Shown: positions 38,071-48,962 of the stretch, one piece after another
How the letters are laid out: each line of letters opens with the position of its first letter
Position numbering within the stretch: the first letter of the stretch is position 1
Source: Rhodanobacteraceae bacterium
GTDB taxonomy: Bacteria > Pseudomonadota > Gammaproteobacteria > Xanthomonadales > Rhodanobacteraceae
DNA length: 64,000 nucleotides
Reading direction: 5' to 3'
Assembly (NCBI GenBank): GCA_016790075.1
Contig: JAEUPP010000039.1
Location: 186,001-250,000, forward strand
Program-made: the position numbers and the translations under genes
The notes under the pieces: generated by a model
What the model saw: only the letters and a program-made list of their open reading frames with translations
The model's database searches: none
What the model was told of the DNA's origin: nothing

Positions 38071-39255
38071 TCAGGCTGAGCGCAGCATCCGTTCCTGCGC
38101 CAGGAACGTGGCACAGAACCGGAGTGCGAGGGCCGAAAGGACCACAGCAACAAGGCACTGCAAGGCAAAGTCAGGAAACCATCCCACATACTCGCCACGC
38201 AAGACTGCCTGCATTGCCCGGTGTTCACCGAGCACGGGAACAGGCCAATGCGCGGGGACCTTCTCGGCCAGCGGAAGGCTGAGCAAAGTCGGCACGAATG
38301 CCAGCAAGGTGACGTAGATCTGCGCCTCCTTGTAATTTTTTGCAAAAAGTGCAAACGCCATCTGCAAGGCGCTCATCAGTATCGCGAAGGGTATCGTCAG
38401 CAGGCCGACAATCAGCCAGGCACCGGAAGAAAGTGCCAATTGCATGGGTAACTCGTAAAGCGCCAGCTGACCGAGCAACAACCGGGCGAGACACAGGGTC
38501 AGCACCGTACCAATCAACGCGAAACCCACCACGACAACATATTTCCCGAGCACCACCGTGAAATAGCCCGCGGGCTGTGACAGCAGCACCTCAAGCGACT
38601 CGCGCTCGCGTTCGCCAGCGGTGCAGTCGATGGCGACATTCATGCTGGTAAAGAATGCAGCGAGCAGCAGGACCATGGCCAGCATACCGAGCGTCTGCAC
38701 CGCTGCGCCATTGGTGTCCATGCTTTGCACATTTACCTTCAGCGGCGAGGCTATCTGGGGCGCGACGCCGCGCGCGAGCAGGCGCGTTCGGGTCAGTTGC
38801 TGCGCCAGGCTGTCCAGTTTGCGCCGGAGCAACTGCACAGCAGCGATGCTTTCCTTGTCGCTTCTGTGCACGATGCTGAAGTTCACCGTCATGCCACGTT
38901 GCAGCCGGTCGCTGCTTTCCGGGTCTGCGATCAGGATGGCGGCCAGCTTGCGCGCCTCCAAGGCCGTGACGGCAGCCTTCTCATCGAGCTCTTGCCAGGC
39001 CAGGCGCGGCGTTGCCAGCTGTGTGCCCAGACTAGGCCAGGCGCTCTGGCCGACGATAGCCACATCGTAGGCTTGATCCGAACGGGCGTACGCGATCATC
39101 GAGGATAGCACCGCGTACAGGAGCATCGGGCCCAGCAAGGCATACAGCAGAGCCGACTGCATCCCGCGGCGATCGGCCCAGGCGTCTTGCCATTCCTTGC
39201 GCAAGACCGAAAAAAATGCACGAAGCCCGTGCGTGGATTTGGCTGACTCGCTCAT
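38071..39255 (-). CDS. ABC-2 type transporter permease (NatB-like)
   Basis: 394 aa. One N-terminal transmembrane helix (MQSALLYALLGPMLLYAVLS), a large extracytoplasmic domain, then five or more helices with the ABC-2 segment ECTAGERERESLEVLL-like (CTAGERERESLEVLLSQP). It pairs with the ATPase upstream. ATG 39255 overlaps the ATPase stop (4 nt). NatAB-type exporters move Na+ or drugs; substrate unknown. Confidence 0.88.
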   Translation of the reverse strand: MSESAKSTHGLRAFFSVLRKEWQDAWADRRGMQSALLYALLGPMLLYAVLSSMIAYARSDQAYDVAIVGQSAWPSLGTQLATPRLAWQELDEKAAVTALEARKLAAILIADPESSDRLQRGMTVNFSIVHRSDKESIAAVQLLRRKLDSLAQQLTRTRLLARGVAPQIASPLKVNVQSMDTNGAAVQTLGMLAMVLLLAAFFTSMNVAIDCTAGERERESLEVLLSQPAGYFTVVLGKYVVVVGFALIGTVLTLCLARLLLGQLALYELPMQLALSSGAWLIVGLLTIPFAILMSALQMAFALFAKNYKEAQIYVTLLAFVPTLLSLPLAEKVPAHWPVPVLGEHRAMQAVLRGEYVGWFPDFALQCLVAVVLSALALRFCATFLAQERMLRSA

Positions 39256-39986
39256 GCGTGCGCTCCGGCAATCTGCAGGTAGACCTGTTCGAGATCCTGG
39301 GTCGCACACTGTCGTTTCAGGACCAGCGGTGAACCGGCGCCGAGCACACGCCCCTGCGCCATGACCACGATGTGATCGGACAAGGCATCAACCTCCTGAA
39401 GCACATGACTGGCCATGAGTATGGCGACGCCGCGTGATCGCAAATCCAGAAGAATGGAACGCAGACGGCGCAGATTCTCGATGTCCAGGCCGCGCGAAGG
39501 TTCGTCCAGCACCAGCACCTGCGGGCGGTGCACCAGGGCTCGTCCAAGCGCAACCAGCATGCGCTGGCCGGTAGAGAATCCGAGTGTGGGCCGATGCAGG
39601 AGCGACTCCATTCCGAGCAATGTGCTCAGTTCGGCGATGCGTGCATGCCGTTCATCTGCCGCCATGCCATGCAAGCCGCCGAAATAGTGCCAGTGTTGAT
39701 ATGGACTCAGTCGCGGATAGAGACCATTGCGATCCGGAAAATAGCCAGTCAAGGCTCTCGCGGCTTGCGGGCGCGCACGCGGATCAATGCCACCGACCCG
39801 GATTTCCCCGCCGTCCATCCCGATCAGGCCTAGCAGGGCGCGCAACACGGTGGTCTTGCCCGAGCCATTGCCACCGAGCAGCGTTGTGATGGCCCCACGC
39901 TGAGCCTGAAAACTCGCCTCGCGCACGGCAACGACCTTGCCATAGGTTTTACGCAGCGATGAGACTGAAATCATGGCTGCCGTCAT
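39252..39986 (-). CDS. ABC transporter ATP-binding protein (NatA-like)
   Basis: 244 aa. Walker A GGNGSGKTT, signature LGFSTGQRMLVALGRAL (a degenerate LSxGQ: FSTGQ), Walker B VLVLDEPSRGLD, and H-loop MASHVLQEVD. ATG 39986 overlaps the stop of the preceding hydrolase gene (ATGA), so start and coupling agree; an upstream open frame is rejected because it lies inside that gene. Works with the permease that follows. Confidence 0.92.
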   Translation of the reverse strand: MTAAMISVSSLRKTYGKVVAVREASFQAQRGAITTLLGGNGSGKTTVLRALLGLIGMDGGEIRVGGIDPRARPQAARALTGYFPDRNGLYPRLSPYQHWHYFGGLHGMAADERHARIAELSTLLGMESLLHRPTLGFSTGQRMLVALGRALVHRPQVLVLDEPSRGLDIENLRRLRSILLDLRSRGVAILMASHVLQEVDALSDHIVVMAQGRVLGAGSPLVLKRQCATQDLEQVYLQIAGAHA

Positions 39987-41401
39987 GGCGCTGCTCCGAT
40001 CCGGTGCGAGGGGATGGGCAAAGGAATCAATCCAGACGCCATGAACGGGGCGGCCCGAATCGCCGCAGCACACGTGGTATCAAGCAGGCTGCCATCCCCT
40101 TGCTCGATGAAGCGGGCAATCAACCGGGGGATGCAGCCCAGATGGCTGTTGATGTGGGCACCGCCGTCGACCACCAGGTGCTGCTGGTGCCGCATCGATT
40201 TTCCTGCGGCCTCGGCGCTGCGCGGTGGCGTTACCGGGTCGAGTGCCCCGGAGATCATCAGAATTGGCGCCGCGATGATGTCTTCGAGCAAACTTGCCTC
40301 GGGGCTCTTCCATGCGCCACAAAACGTGATCCACTCGCGGGCGTAGCTTGCGCCGAAAGGATTGCTCACGCGCTCACGGGCAATGGCCTGCGGATCCATC
40401 CGCGCCGCATCGTCGGCACACATCACGCTGACGGTGTGTCCAGTTGCCATGCTGTCAGTTGCACTGGCCAATGCCGCGTTCAGCGCCAGCAGCAACTGCG
40501 GATCACCCGCATCCAGCGCCTCCAGCGCCAATGGAACGACCGCGCGTGATTCGCTGCTATAGAGTGCGCCGCGAAGGACCGAGATCAACACCTGGTCGCT
40601 CACCACCACGGAGCGGTTTTCACCGCTCAACGGATCGGGCCACGCCCCCTCGATGGGCTTCATCTTGAGTCGGTCCATCAGGCGAGGCAGCTGTTGCGCC
40701 AGTTGCGGAAAGCGCTTTGCGCACGCAGGTTCGGCTTCACAGTCGTGCTGCAATCGTTGAAAGGCTTCGTTGGCGTAGCGCTCCGCAATGGGGGCAATGC
40801 TTTCCTGGGTGCTGGCCACGCCATCGAAGACAGCCACCCTGACTGTGGAGGGAAAGCGACGCATCAATTCCTGACCGAGCCGCGTACCGTACGACCCTCC
40901 CCACAGATTGATCTGGCTGTAGCCAAGCGCCCGCCGAACGTATTCGGTATCACGGGCGAGAGTCGCCGTGTTCAAGGTGGTGAGGTCAAGCGACCAGCTC
41001 TTGCGGCATTCCAGTAGTTGCTCAAGCGTTTCCTCGGCATCGGGCAGCACAAGGCTTGCCAGTCCAGGACACGGCAGGATGCCAGGGGTTGTCCCGCGCT
41101 GATCAAGCAGCACGACATCTCGACGCTTGCGCACCTCGCCCAGGACGGCGAGCACTGAATCGGCCATGCTCATGGCTGCCTGCCCAGGCCCGCCGGCCAG
41201 AAAGAAGACCGGGTCAGGTGCCTTGGGCACGCCCAGCGCGGGCAGCACTGCCACCCGCAGACGCAGTGTTCCGCGCCCCGGGTCATCATGATGGATCGGT
41301 ACGTCGATGGCGTGGCACCGCGCGGGTTCCGGCACACCCGCAATCCGGCATTTTTCAGGCACCGCTCCGGCGATCCCGAGCAACAGCGAAAACATCAGCA
41401 T
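39983..41401 (-). CDS. Secreted alpha/beta hydrolase (S33/TAP-type peptidase)
   Basis: 472 aa. A short hydrophobic N-terminus (MLMFSLLLGIAGA) suggests export. Alpha/beta-hydrolase features: the oxyanion segment VFFLAGGPGQAAM, LLDQRGTTPG, the nucleophile elbow GGSYGTR, a C-terminal Asp in ISGALDPVTPP and His in VDGGAHINS. This matches tripeptidyl aminopeptidase/proline iminopeptidase-like enzymes (S33). First gene of a five-gene operon with an ABC exporter, an ECF sigma factor and a membrane protein. Substrate unknown; peptide processing or detoxification linked to the exporter is possible. Confidence 0.87.
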   Translation of the reverse strand: MLMFSLLLGIAGAVPEKCRIAGVPEPARCHAIDVPIHHDDPGRGTLRLRVAVLPALGVPKAPDPVFFLAGGPGQAAMSMADSVLAVLGEVRKRRDVVLLDQRGTTPGILPCPGLASLVLPDAEETLEQLLECRKSWSLDLTTLNTATLARDTEYVRRALGYSQINLWGGSYGTRLGQELMRRFPSTVRVAVFDGVASTQESIAPIAERYANEAFQRLQHDCEAEPACAKRFPQLAQQLPRLMDRLKMKPIEGAWPDPLSGENRSVVVSDQVLISVLRGALYSSESRAVVPLALEALDAGDPQLLLALNAALASATDSMATGHTVSVMCADDAARMDPQAIARERVSNPFGASYAREWITFCGAWKSPEASLLEDIIAAPILMISGALDPVTPPRSAEAAGKSMRHQQHLVVDGGAHINSHLGCIPRLIARFIEQGDGSLLDTTCAAAIRAAPFMASGLIPLPIPSHRIGAAP

Positions 41402-41633
41402 CGATCAGCTCCGTGAAGTCCGACCGTGCTTGAGTCTGGTGTGCGGGGAAAATTCTTACATGAGCGTCTACACCGATACCAAAGGGAGGCGAGGCAAACA
41501 GTCCGCTACTACCCGGGTCACGCGGGCTCCACCGAGCCTCTCACGCCCGGCAATTGCAGAGAAAGGCGCGGGGTAGGACGCGCCGCGAACTCCCTACGCG
41601 GCGGAAGAGCGGCAAGGCACCGGACTGGCGCCC

Positions 41634-41816
41634 TTGTATGTCGCCGGCAGCAGCCACACCTGTTCCACCACCCCAACCCGTCTGATCGGCAGGCAGCGGG
41701 AAGTTGTCGCCGCCGACATTTCTTCGCTGCGGGCCACGGTCCGCCGCCTGCTGCTGGCGCGAATCGATGTCGATCAGCTCATACTTGTGCATCCAAAACG
41801 ACGGAGCCGCCGATGA
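41634..41816 (+). pseudogene. Decayed duplicate of the roxA 3' end
   Basis: The frame from TTG 41634 encodes LYVAGSSHTCSTTPTRLI and QLILVHPKRRSRR, aligned with roxA residues LYVAGSSHACSTNLARLI and QLILTRPQRRKP. The rest of roxA is absent upstream. The frame still runs to a TGA that overlaps the ATG of the GNAT gene (ATGA), as an intact roxA-GNAT operon would. It is therefore the original roxA end, or a duplicated end, left when about 5.6 kb separated the two genes. Divergence from roxA is large, so the event is old. Confidence 0.78.
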
Positions 41817-42775
41817 TTGAAGACCGTTTTCGTGTCGAACCAGCGGACTGGAACGTCGATCAGGCCGACCTCAAGTTCGTGCGCACCGAGGTGTTCATCC
41901 TCGGCCAGCAGATTCCCGAGGACGAGGAATGGGACGAGCTCGACGCCCGTTCCATTCATGTGCTGGCGCGTGACAACGCCGGCAACCCCATCGGCACCGG
42001 CCGACTCACACCCGATGACAAGATCGGCCGCATGGCCGTGCTGGAAAGCTGGCGCGGCCACCAGGTCGGTGCCGCGATCTTGCGCACCCTGATTGAGCGC
42101 GCCCGGTCGCAGCACCGTTCCATGCTCGACATGCATGCACAGACTCATGCGATTCCGTTCTATCGCCGCTTCGGTTTTGAGCCCTATGGCGAGGTGTTCA
42201 TCGAATGTGGCATCCCGCACCAGATGATGCGCCTGGTGCTCACCCCTCCCGACACCAGCTACCAGCCGGGCAGCCAGCTTGATGCAACACCAGAACCACG
42301 CACCATCGCCGTGGAAACTCGCGAACAGGCAACTGCCGCCGTGCTCGAACTGCTGCACGCCGCCAAGCGCGAACTGTGCATCTACACGCGTGATCTCGAA
42401 TCCGCGCTTTACGACCAGGACGCGGTGCTGGAAGCGCTCAAGCGCATAGGCACCGCTGGCCGCGGCGCTTCAATCCGGATTCTGGTACAGACGCCGGCCG
42501 CGGCGGTTGCCGACGGCCATCGCCTGATCCACCTCGCCCACCGCCTGCCCAGCGTGTTCCAGTTCCGCACACCTGAGATCGAGGAAGACCTGCAATATCC
42601 CGCGGCGTTCCTCATAACCGACCGGCGCGGCTACTATTTCCGCGCCCTGGGCAGCCGTTTCGAGGGTGAGGCCAGGACCTACGCTCCGGGCCGCCATGCC
42701 CAGTTGCGGGAATACTTCGATCAGGTCTGGGAGCGTTCGCTGCCGCCGCCGCTGCTGCGTGAACTGCATCTGTAG
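41813..42775 (+). CDS. GNAT acetyltransferase fused to a C-terminal PLD-like domain
   Basis: 320 aa. N-terminal GNAT fold (about 1-145: GTGRLTPDDKIGRMAVLESW, then RGHQVGAAIL as the acetyl-CoA loop, and ATHAIPFYRRFGFEPYGEVF-like segment). The C-terminal part (about 160-320) resembles the phospholipase-D-like DUF found behind GNAT in this group (LCIYTRDLESALYD, EALKRIG...SIRILVQ). Such proteins usually follow roxA. Start at ATG 41813, coupled to the roxA remnant (ATGA). Substrate unknown. Confidence 0.83.
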   Translation: MIEDRFRVEPADWNVDQADLKFVRTEVFILGQQIPEDEEWDELDARSIHVLARDNAGNPIGTGRLTPDDKIGRMAVLESWRGHQVGAAILRTLIERARSQHRSMLDMHAQTHAIPFYRRFGFEPYGEVFIECGIPHQMMRLVLTPPDTSYQPGSQLDATPEPRTIAVETREQATAAVLELLHAAKRELCIYTRDLESALYDQDAVLEALKRIGTAGRGASIRILVQTPAAAVADGHRLIHLAHRLPSVFQFRTPEIEEDLQYPAAFLITDRRGYYFRALGSRFEGEARTYAPGRHAQLREYFDQVWERSLPPPLLRELHL

Positions 42776-42835
42776 CGCTCGCCGCAGCGCGCCGGAAAAC
42801 CGGCCAGAATCTACGGACTTATGACCAAGCTTGCC

Positions 42836-42866
42836 TTGCCGCGTCGCAGCACGATCAGCGTATAAT
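42836..42866 (+). promoter_or_regulatory. Candidate sigma-70 promoter of sucAB
   Basis: A perfect TATAAT at 42861-42866 lies 60 bp before the sucA start. TTGCCG at 42836-42841 is a plausible -35 with a 19-bp spacer. Confidence 0.5.
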
Positions 42867-42925
42867 CCTCGGGTTTCGATCGAGCCGATCGAACCTTTCC
42901 GACGTGCAGCCAGCACCAGATCCCG

Positions 42926-45781
42926 GTGATACCCGACGTGAGCGCGAACCTGATCCAGTTGTTCCGTGATACCTCCCAACTGTCCGGCGGCAACGCCGCG
43001 TTTATCGAAGACCTCTACGAATCCTGGCTGCGCGACCCTGCTACGGTATCGACGGAATGGCAGCGCTATTTCGACGGTTTCAAGGGCCGCAACGACCATT
43101 CCCATTCCGCGGCAATAGCACGCATCAGCGCGGCGCAGAAACGCAACGGCCATCTGCCTGCCGCATCCGCCGCCACCGCGGCGCCCGACGAAGCCAAGGC
43201 GCAGAAACAGGCCGCAGTGCTCAAGCTCGTTACTGCCTATCGCTCGCGCGGCCATCTTGCGGCTTCGCTCGATCCGCTGGGTCTCGCGGAAAAACTGCCC
43301 GCACCGGATCTGGAACTCGACTTCCACGGCCTGGACAACACCGATCTCGATACCGAATTCAACACAGGCTCCCTGGCCGGCCCGCAACGGCTCAAGCTCC
43401 GGGAGCTGGTCGCCCTGCTGAAGGCAACCTATGCCAGCAGCATCGGCGCGGAATTCATGCACATCAGCGACGCCGTGCAGCGGCGCTGGGTTCACGAACA
43501 GCTGGAAAAGGCCGCCGGCAACTTCGGCCTCGGCGTTGCCGACAAGAAGCGCCTGCTGGAGCGACTGACCGCCGCCGAAGGGCTGGAGCGCTACCTGCAC
43601 ACCAAGTACGTCGGCCAGAAACGCTTCTCGCTCGAAGGCGGCGACAGCCTGATTCCGCTGGTGGACGAACTGGTGCAGCAAAGCGGTGCCGACGGGGTCA
43701 AGGACGTGGTCATCGGCATGGCCCACCGCGGCCGCCTCAACGTGCTGGTGAATACTCTGGGCAAGGCGCCGCACAAGCTGTTCGCCGAGTTCGAGGGCAA
43801 GTTCGACCATCCGGACGATCCGGCCCATTCCGGCGACGTGAAGTACCACATGGGTTTCTCGGCCGATATCAGGACCAGCGGCCATACCGTCCATCTCGCG
43901 CTCGCGTTCAATCCTTCGCATCTGGAAATCGTCGACCCGGTCGTAGCCGGCTCGGTGCGCGCGCGCCAGACGCGCCGCGGCGACAAGGATCGCGGTCAGG
44001 TCATGCCGGTGCTGATTCATGGCGACGCCGCCTTTGCCGGCCAGGGCGTGGTCATGGAGCTGTTCAACATGTCGCAGGCCCGCGGCTTTGCGGTCGGCGG
44101 CACGGTGCATATCGTCGTCAACAACCAGGTCGGCTTTACCACGTCCAATCCCCAGGACGCGCGCAGCACTTACTACTGCACCGACGTGGCCAAGATGGTC
44201 AACGCGCCGGTATTCCATGTGAACGGCGACGACCCGGAGGCCGTGCTGTTCGTGGCCCGTCTCGCTTTCGACTACCGCCAGAAATTCAAGCGCGACGTCG
44301 TCATCGATCTGGTCTGCTACCGCCGCCACGGCCATAACGAAGCCGACGAGCCAGCCGCAACGCAGCCTGTCATGTACCAGACTATCCGTGCCCGCCCGAC
44401 CACGCGCGATCTCTACGCGCAGAAACTGGCAACCGCCGGTGTGATTGGCAACGGCGATGCACAGGCGCTGGTCGAGGCCTACCGGGGCAAACTCGAATCC
44501 GGCTTGCCGGTGGCCGAGCTCGATCCGGAGTTCAAGGATCCTTATGCGCTGGACTGGTCGAAGTTCATCGACGGCAAACTCGACAGGCCGCACCAGACCG
44601 GCGTAGCCAAGGACAAGCTGATCGCGCTGAGCCAGAGCCTGCTGAACCTGCCGCCGGAGCTCGTGCTGCATCCGCGCGTGGCCAAGATCTACGACGATCG
44701 CGGCAAGATGGCCGCAGGCCTGCAGTCGCTGGACTGGGGCTTTGCCGAGAACCTGGCCTACGCCACCCTGATTGCAGAAGGCCACGACCTGCGCGTCGTC
44801 GGACAGGACGTGGGCCGCGGCACCTTCTTCCATCGCCATGCGGTGCTGCACGACCAGAAGACCGACGGCACCTACCTGCCGCTGGGCCACGTGCGCGCCG
44901 GCGCCAGCGTCGAAGTCATAGACTCGGTGCTCAGCGAAGAAGCAGTCATGGCGTTCGAGTATGGTTTTTCCACCTCCGAGCCGAATACGCTCGTGATCTG
45001 GGAAGGCCAGTTCGGCGACTTCGCCAACGGCGCCCAGGTCGTGATCGACCAGTTCATCAGCTCGGGCGAAGCCAAATGGGGCCGCCTGTCCAGCCTGGCC
45101 CTGTTCCTGCCCCATGGCTATGAAGGCCAGGGGCCGGAGCATTCTTCCGCGCGACTGGAACGCTTCCTGCAATTGTGCGCATTGAATAATATGCAGGTTT
45201 GTGTACCGACCACGCCGGCACAGGCTTTCCACATGATCCGCCGCCAGATGGTGCGCGACTGCCGCAAGCCGCTGGTGGTCATGACGCCGAAATCGCTGCT
45301 GCGCCACAAGCTCGCCGTATCCTCACTGGACGATCTGGCCAACGGCAGCTTCCAGCTCGTCATCGGGGATAGCACCGCCAGACCGGGGCAGAAGGTGCGC
45401 CGCATCGTGCTGTGCTCAGGCAAGGTCTATTTCGACCTCGCCGACGAATGCGAGAAGCGCGGCATCAGCGACGTGGCAGTCATCCGGGTCGAACAGCTCT
45501 ATCCGTTCCCCCGCAGCGAAGTGAAGGCGCAGCTGGCCAAGTTTCCGGCCACCAGGGAAATCGTCTGGTGCCAGGAAGAGCCGATGAACCAGGGCGCCTG
45601 GTATCAGATCCAGCACCACCTGCGCGCCTGCCTCGGCGCAGAACACAGCCTCAGCTACGCCGGCCGGTCGCGCTCGCCGGCGCCAGCCTGCGGTCATCAC
45701 AACACCCACGTCGCCGAACAGGCGGCCCTGGTCGAGCAGGCGCTGGTCGCGCCGATCGGCACTGATCACGCCTCGGAGTAA
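42926..45781 (+). CDS. sucA: 2-oxoglutarate dehydrogenase E1 component
   Basis: 951-aa thiamine-diphosphate-dependent E1 of the TCA-cycle 2-oxoglutarate dehydrogenase complex. N-terminal E2-binding part ([20 protein letters not shown]), ThDP-binding region ([33 protein letters not shown]), and C-terminal half with [35 protein letters not shown] and the typical end [19 protein letters not shown]. Starts at GTG 42926 (a second GTG at 42938 is possible). Followed after 5 bp by sucB. Confidence 0.97.
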   Translation: MIPDVSANLIQLFRDTSQLSGGNAAFIEDLYESWLRDPATVSTEWQRYFDGFKGRNDHSHSAAIARISAAQKRNGHLPAASAATAAPDEAKAQKQAAVLKLVTAYRSRGHLAASLDPLGLAEKLPAPDLELDFHGLDNTDLDTEFNTGSLAGPQRLKLRELVALLKATYASSIGAEFMHISDAVQRRWVHEQLEKAAGNFGLGVADKKRLLERLTAAEGLERYLHTKYVGQKRFSLEGGDSLIPLVDELVQQSGADGVKDVVIGMAHRGRLNVLVNTLGKAPHKLFAEFEGKFDHPDDPAHSGDVKYHMGFSADIRTSGHTVHLALAFNPSHLEIVDPVVAGSVRARQTRRGDKDRGQVMPVLIHGDAAFAGQGVVMELFNMSQARGFAVGGTVHIVVNNQVGFTTSNPQDARSTYYCTDVAKMVNAPVFHVNGDDPEAVLFVARLAFDYRQKFKRDVVIDLVCYRRHGHNEADEPAATQPVMYQTIRARPTTRDLYAQKLATAGVIGNGDAQALVEAYRGKLESGLPVAELDPEFKDPYALDWSKFIDGKLDRPHQTGVAKDKLIALSQSLLNLPPELVLHPRVAKIYDDRGKMAAGLQSLDWGFAENLAYATLIAEGHDLRVVGQDVGRGTFFHRHAVLHDQKTDGTYLPLGHVRAGASVEVIDSVLSEEAVMAFEYGFSTSEPNTLVIWEGQFGDFANGAQVVIDQFISSGEAKWGRLSSLALFLPHGYEGQGPEHSSARLERFLQLCALNNMQVCVPTTPAQAFHMIRRQMVRDCRKPLVVMTPKSLLRHKLAVSSLDDLANGSFQLVIGDSTARPGQKVRRIVLCSGKVYFDLADECEKRGISDVAVIRVEQLYPFPRSEVKAQLAKFPATREIVWCQEEPMNQGAWYQIQHHLRACLGAEHSLSYAGRSRSPAPACGHHNTHVAEQAALVEQALVAPIGTDHASE

Positions 45782-45786
45782 GAAGT

Positions 45787-47004
45787 ATGACCATCGAAGT
45801 CAAAGTCCCGGTTCTGCCTGAATCCGTTTCCGACGCAACCATCGCGACCTGGCACAAGAAAGCCGGTGATACGGTCAAGCGCGACGAGAATCTGGTCGAT
45901 CTGGAAACCGACAAGGTCGTTCTCGAAGTGCCGGCACCGGCCGACGGCGTACTCAAGGAAATTCGCCGTCAGAGCGGCGATACCGTCAATTCACAGGAAA
46001 TCATCGCCGTCATCGAGGAAGGCGCCGTCGCCGCCGCGCCGGCACCGGTTGCCGCCGCCGCTGCACCTAAAGCCGCCGCACCCGCCGCCGCACCTGCAGC
46101 AGCCAAGGTGGACGAGCTTTCGCCGGCCGGACGCCGCGTTGCGAGTGAGAACGCGCTCGACCCGTCGCAGGTCGCCGGTACCGGCCGCGACAACCGCGTG
46201 ACCAAGGAAGACCTGGTCAACTTCATGCGCTCCGGCGGCCAGGCGCCGACCACACCGGCGGCGGCTCCCGCTGCTCCGGCCGCAGCCAGACCGGCCCCAG
46301 GTGCGCGCGCCGAGGAGCGCGTGCCCATGACCCGCATGCGCGCCAAGATCGCCGAGCGACTGATGCAGTCGAAGAACTCGATTGCCATGTTGACCTCGTT
46401 CAACGAGATCAATCTTGGCAAGGTCATGGCCATGCGCAAGGAACTGGTCGAACAGTTCGAGAAGACGCACGGCATCAAGCTCGGCTTCATGAGCTTCTTC
46501 GTCAAGGCGGCCTGTGAAGCGCTCAAGCGCCATCCCATCATCAACGCCTCGGTCGACGGCAACGATGTGATCTACCACGGCTATCAGGACGTTTCTGTCG
46601 CCGTGGCCACCGACAAGGGCCTGGTGACGCCGGTGCTGCGCGATGCGCAGAACCTGAGCTTCGCCGATATCGAGAAGCAGATCGCGGGCTATGCCAAGAA
46701 GGCGCGCGAAGGCGGCCTGACCCTCGACGACCTCGCCGGCGGCACCTTCACCATCACCAACGGCGGCACGTTCGGCTCGCTGTTCTCCACACCGATCGTC
46801 AATCCGCCGCAGAGTGCCATCCTCGGCATGCACGCGATCAAGGACCGCGCCATCGTCGAGAACGGCCAGGTCGTCGCTGCGCCGATGATGTACGTGGCCC
46901 TGTCCTACGATCACCGCATCATCGACGGCAAGGACGCGGTGCTGTTCCTCGTCGACATCAAGAACCAGCTCGAAAACCCGGCCAAGATGCTGCTGGGCCT
47001 GTGA
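45787..47004 (+). CDS. sucB: Dihydrolipoyl succinyltransferase (E2)
   Basis: 405 aa. N-terminal lipoyl domain with lipoylated Lys43 (ETDKVVLEV), Ala/Pro linker, peripheral subunit-binding domain ([33 protein letters not shown]), a second Ala/Pro linker, and the catalytic acyltransferase domain ending [17 protein letters not shown] (catalytic His). Transfers succinyl groups to CoA. In operon with sucA; lpd follows after an intergenic region with a REP pair. Confidence 0.97.
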   Translation: MTIEVKVPVLPESVSDATIATWHKKAGDTVKRDENLVDLETDKVVLEVPAPADGVLKEIRRQSGDTVNSQEIIAVIEEGAVAAAPAPVAAAAAPKAAAPAAAPAAAKVDELSPAGRRVASENALDPSQVAGTGRDNRVTKEDLVNFMRSGGQAPTTPAAAPAAPAAARPAPGARAEERVPMTRMRAKIAERLMQSKNSIAMLTSFNEINLGKVMAMRKELVEQFEKTHGIKLGFMSFFVKAACEALKRHPIINASVDGNDVIYHGYQDVSVAVATDKGLVTPVLRDAQNLSFADIEKQIAGYAKKAREGGLTLDDLAGGTFTITNGGTFGSLFSTPIVNPPQSAILGMHAIKDRAIVENGQVVAAPMMYVALSYDHRIIDGKDAVLFLVDIKNQLENPAKMLLGL

Positions 47005-47211
47005 TGAAAGCGGCCGGTCTGCCGATCGCGGCGGCGCTGGCCGTCTTCACAGCACCGCAACTGCGCTGCCGTATCCAGCCGCGCGGGCTTGCGGAGCAGC
47101 AATCCTTGACGGCTACGACGCGACTTCCGGTCTCCACCTCGGCGGTCGCGACTTCGCTGCGCGCCTGCTAGCACCAGCCGTTGCCGACTGACCAACTGCG
47201 AATACATAGGC

Positions 47212-47234
47212 GTAGGGTGGGCTTCAGCCCACCG
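47212..47234 (+). repeat. REP-like palindrome, arm 1
   Basis: GTAGGGTGGGCTTCAGCCCA and onward contains the palindrome GGTGGGCTTCAGCCCACC. It is inverted relative to the copy at 47324 (22 of 23 matches), forming a head-to-head pair typical of REP/BIME elements in xanthomonads. Confidence 0.75.
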
Positions 47235-47323
47235 TTGTGAAGTTTGATCTGCTGCGGTGATTATTGGTTTCGCTGTTGGTGCGATGTTTCGGTCAGCGTC
47301 AGCAGCGACGGATGCTTGTGCGG

Positions 47324-47346
47324 CGGTGGGCTAAAGCCCACCCTAC
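47324..47346 (-). repeat. REP-like palindrome, arm 2
   Basis: Inverted partner of the copy at 47212, differing at one base in the loop. The 89 bp between them carry no gene. The 417-bp sucB-lpd interval holds nothing else I recognise. Confidence 0.75.
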
Positions 47347-47412
47347 ACAACGGCTTCGCAGACTGACCACGTACCTTCGCAAACACCCTCGTTACGAGAC
47401 AGAGCACCTTAG

Positions 47413-48849
<1,437 letters not shown>

Positions 48850-48855
48850 GTCAGC

Positions 48856-48899
48856 GCAGGCTGGAACTCGCCGGGCGAGTTCCAGCCTGCCGCGCTTTT
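48856..48899 (+). terminator. Rho-independent terminator after lpd
   Basis: A perfect 16-bp stem (48856-48871 with 48875-48890, GCAGGCTGGAACTCGC) with loop CGG, followed by CGCGCTTTT. It lies 7 bp after the lpd stop. Confidence 0.8.
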
Positions 48900-48962
48900 G
48901 CCCTACCGCACCGGTGCAACGCCGGTGACAATCCTCGCGGCCACGACCCGATCGAGTCTGCG

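Noticed and set aside
41426-41812. A longer N-terminus for the GNAT protein
   Set aside because: The upstream frame reads through the roxA remnant in another frame and is Arg/His-rich noise; ATG 41813 starts the GNAT fold.
42470-45307. A 945-codon open frame opposite sucA, and similar long frames opposite jetC (11833-13980), lpd (47392-49092), gyrA (59314-61464) and the RHS gene (54024-55661)
   Set aside because: They are mirror frames of GC-rich genes, have no domain or ribosome site, and lie fully over well supported genes.
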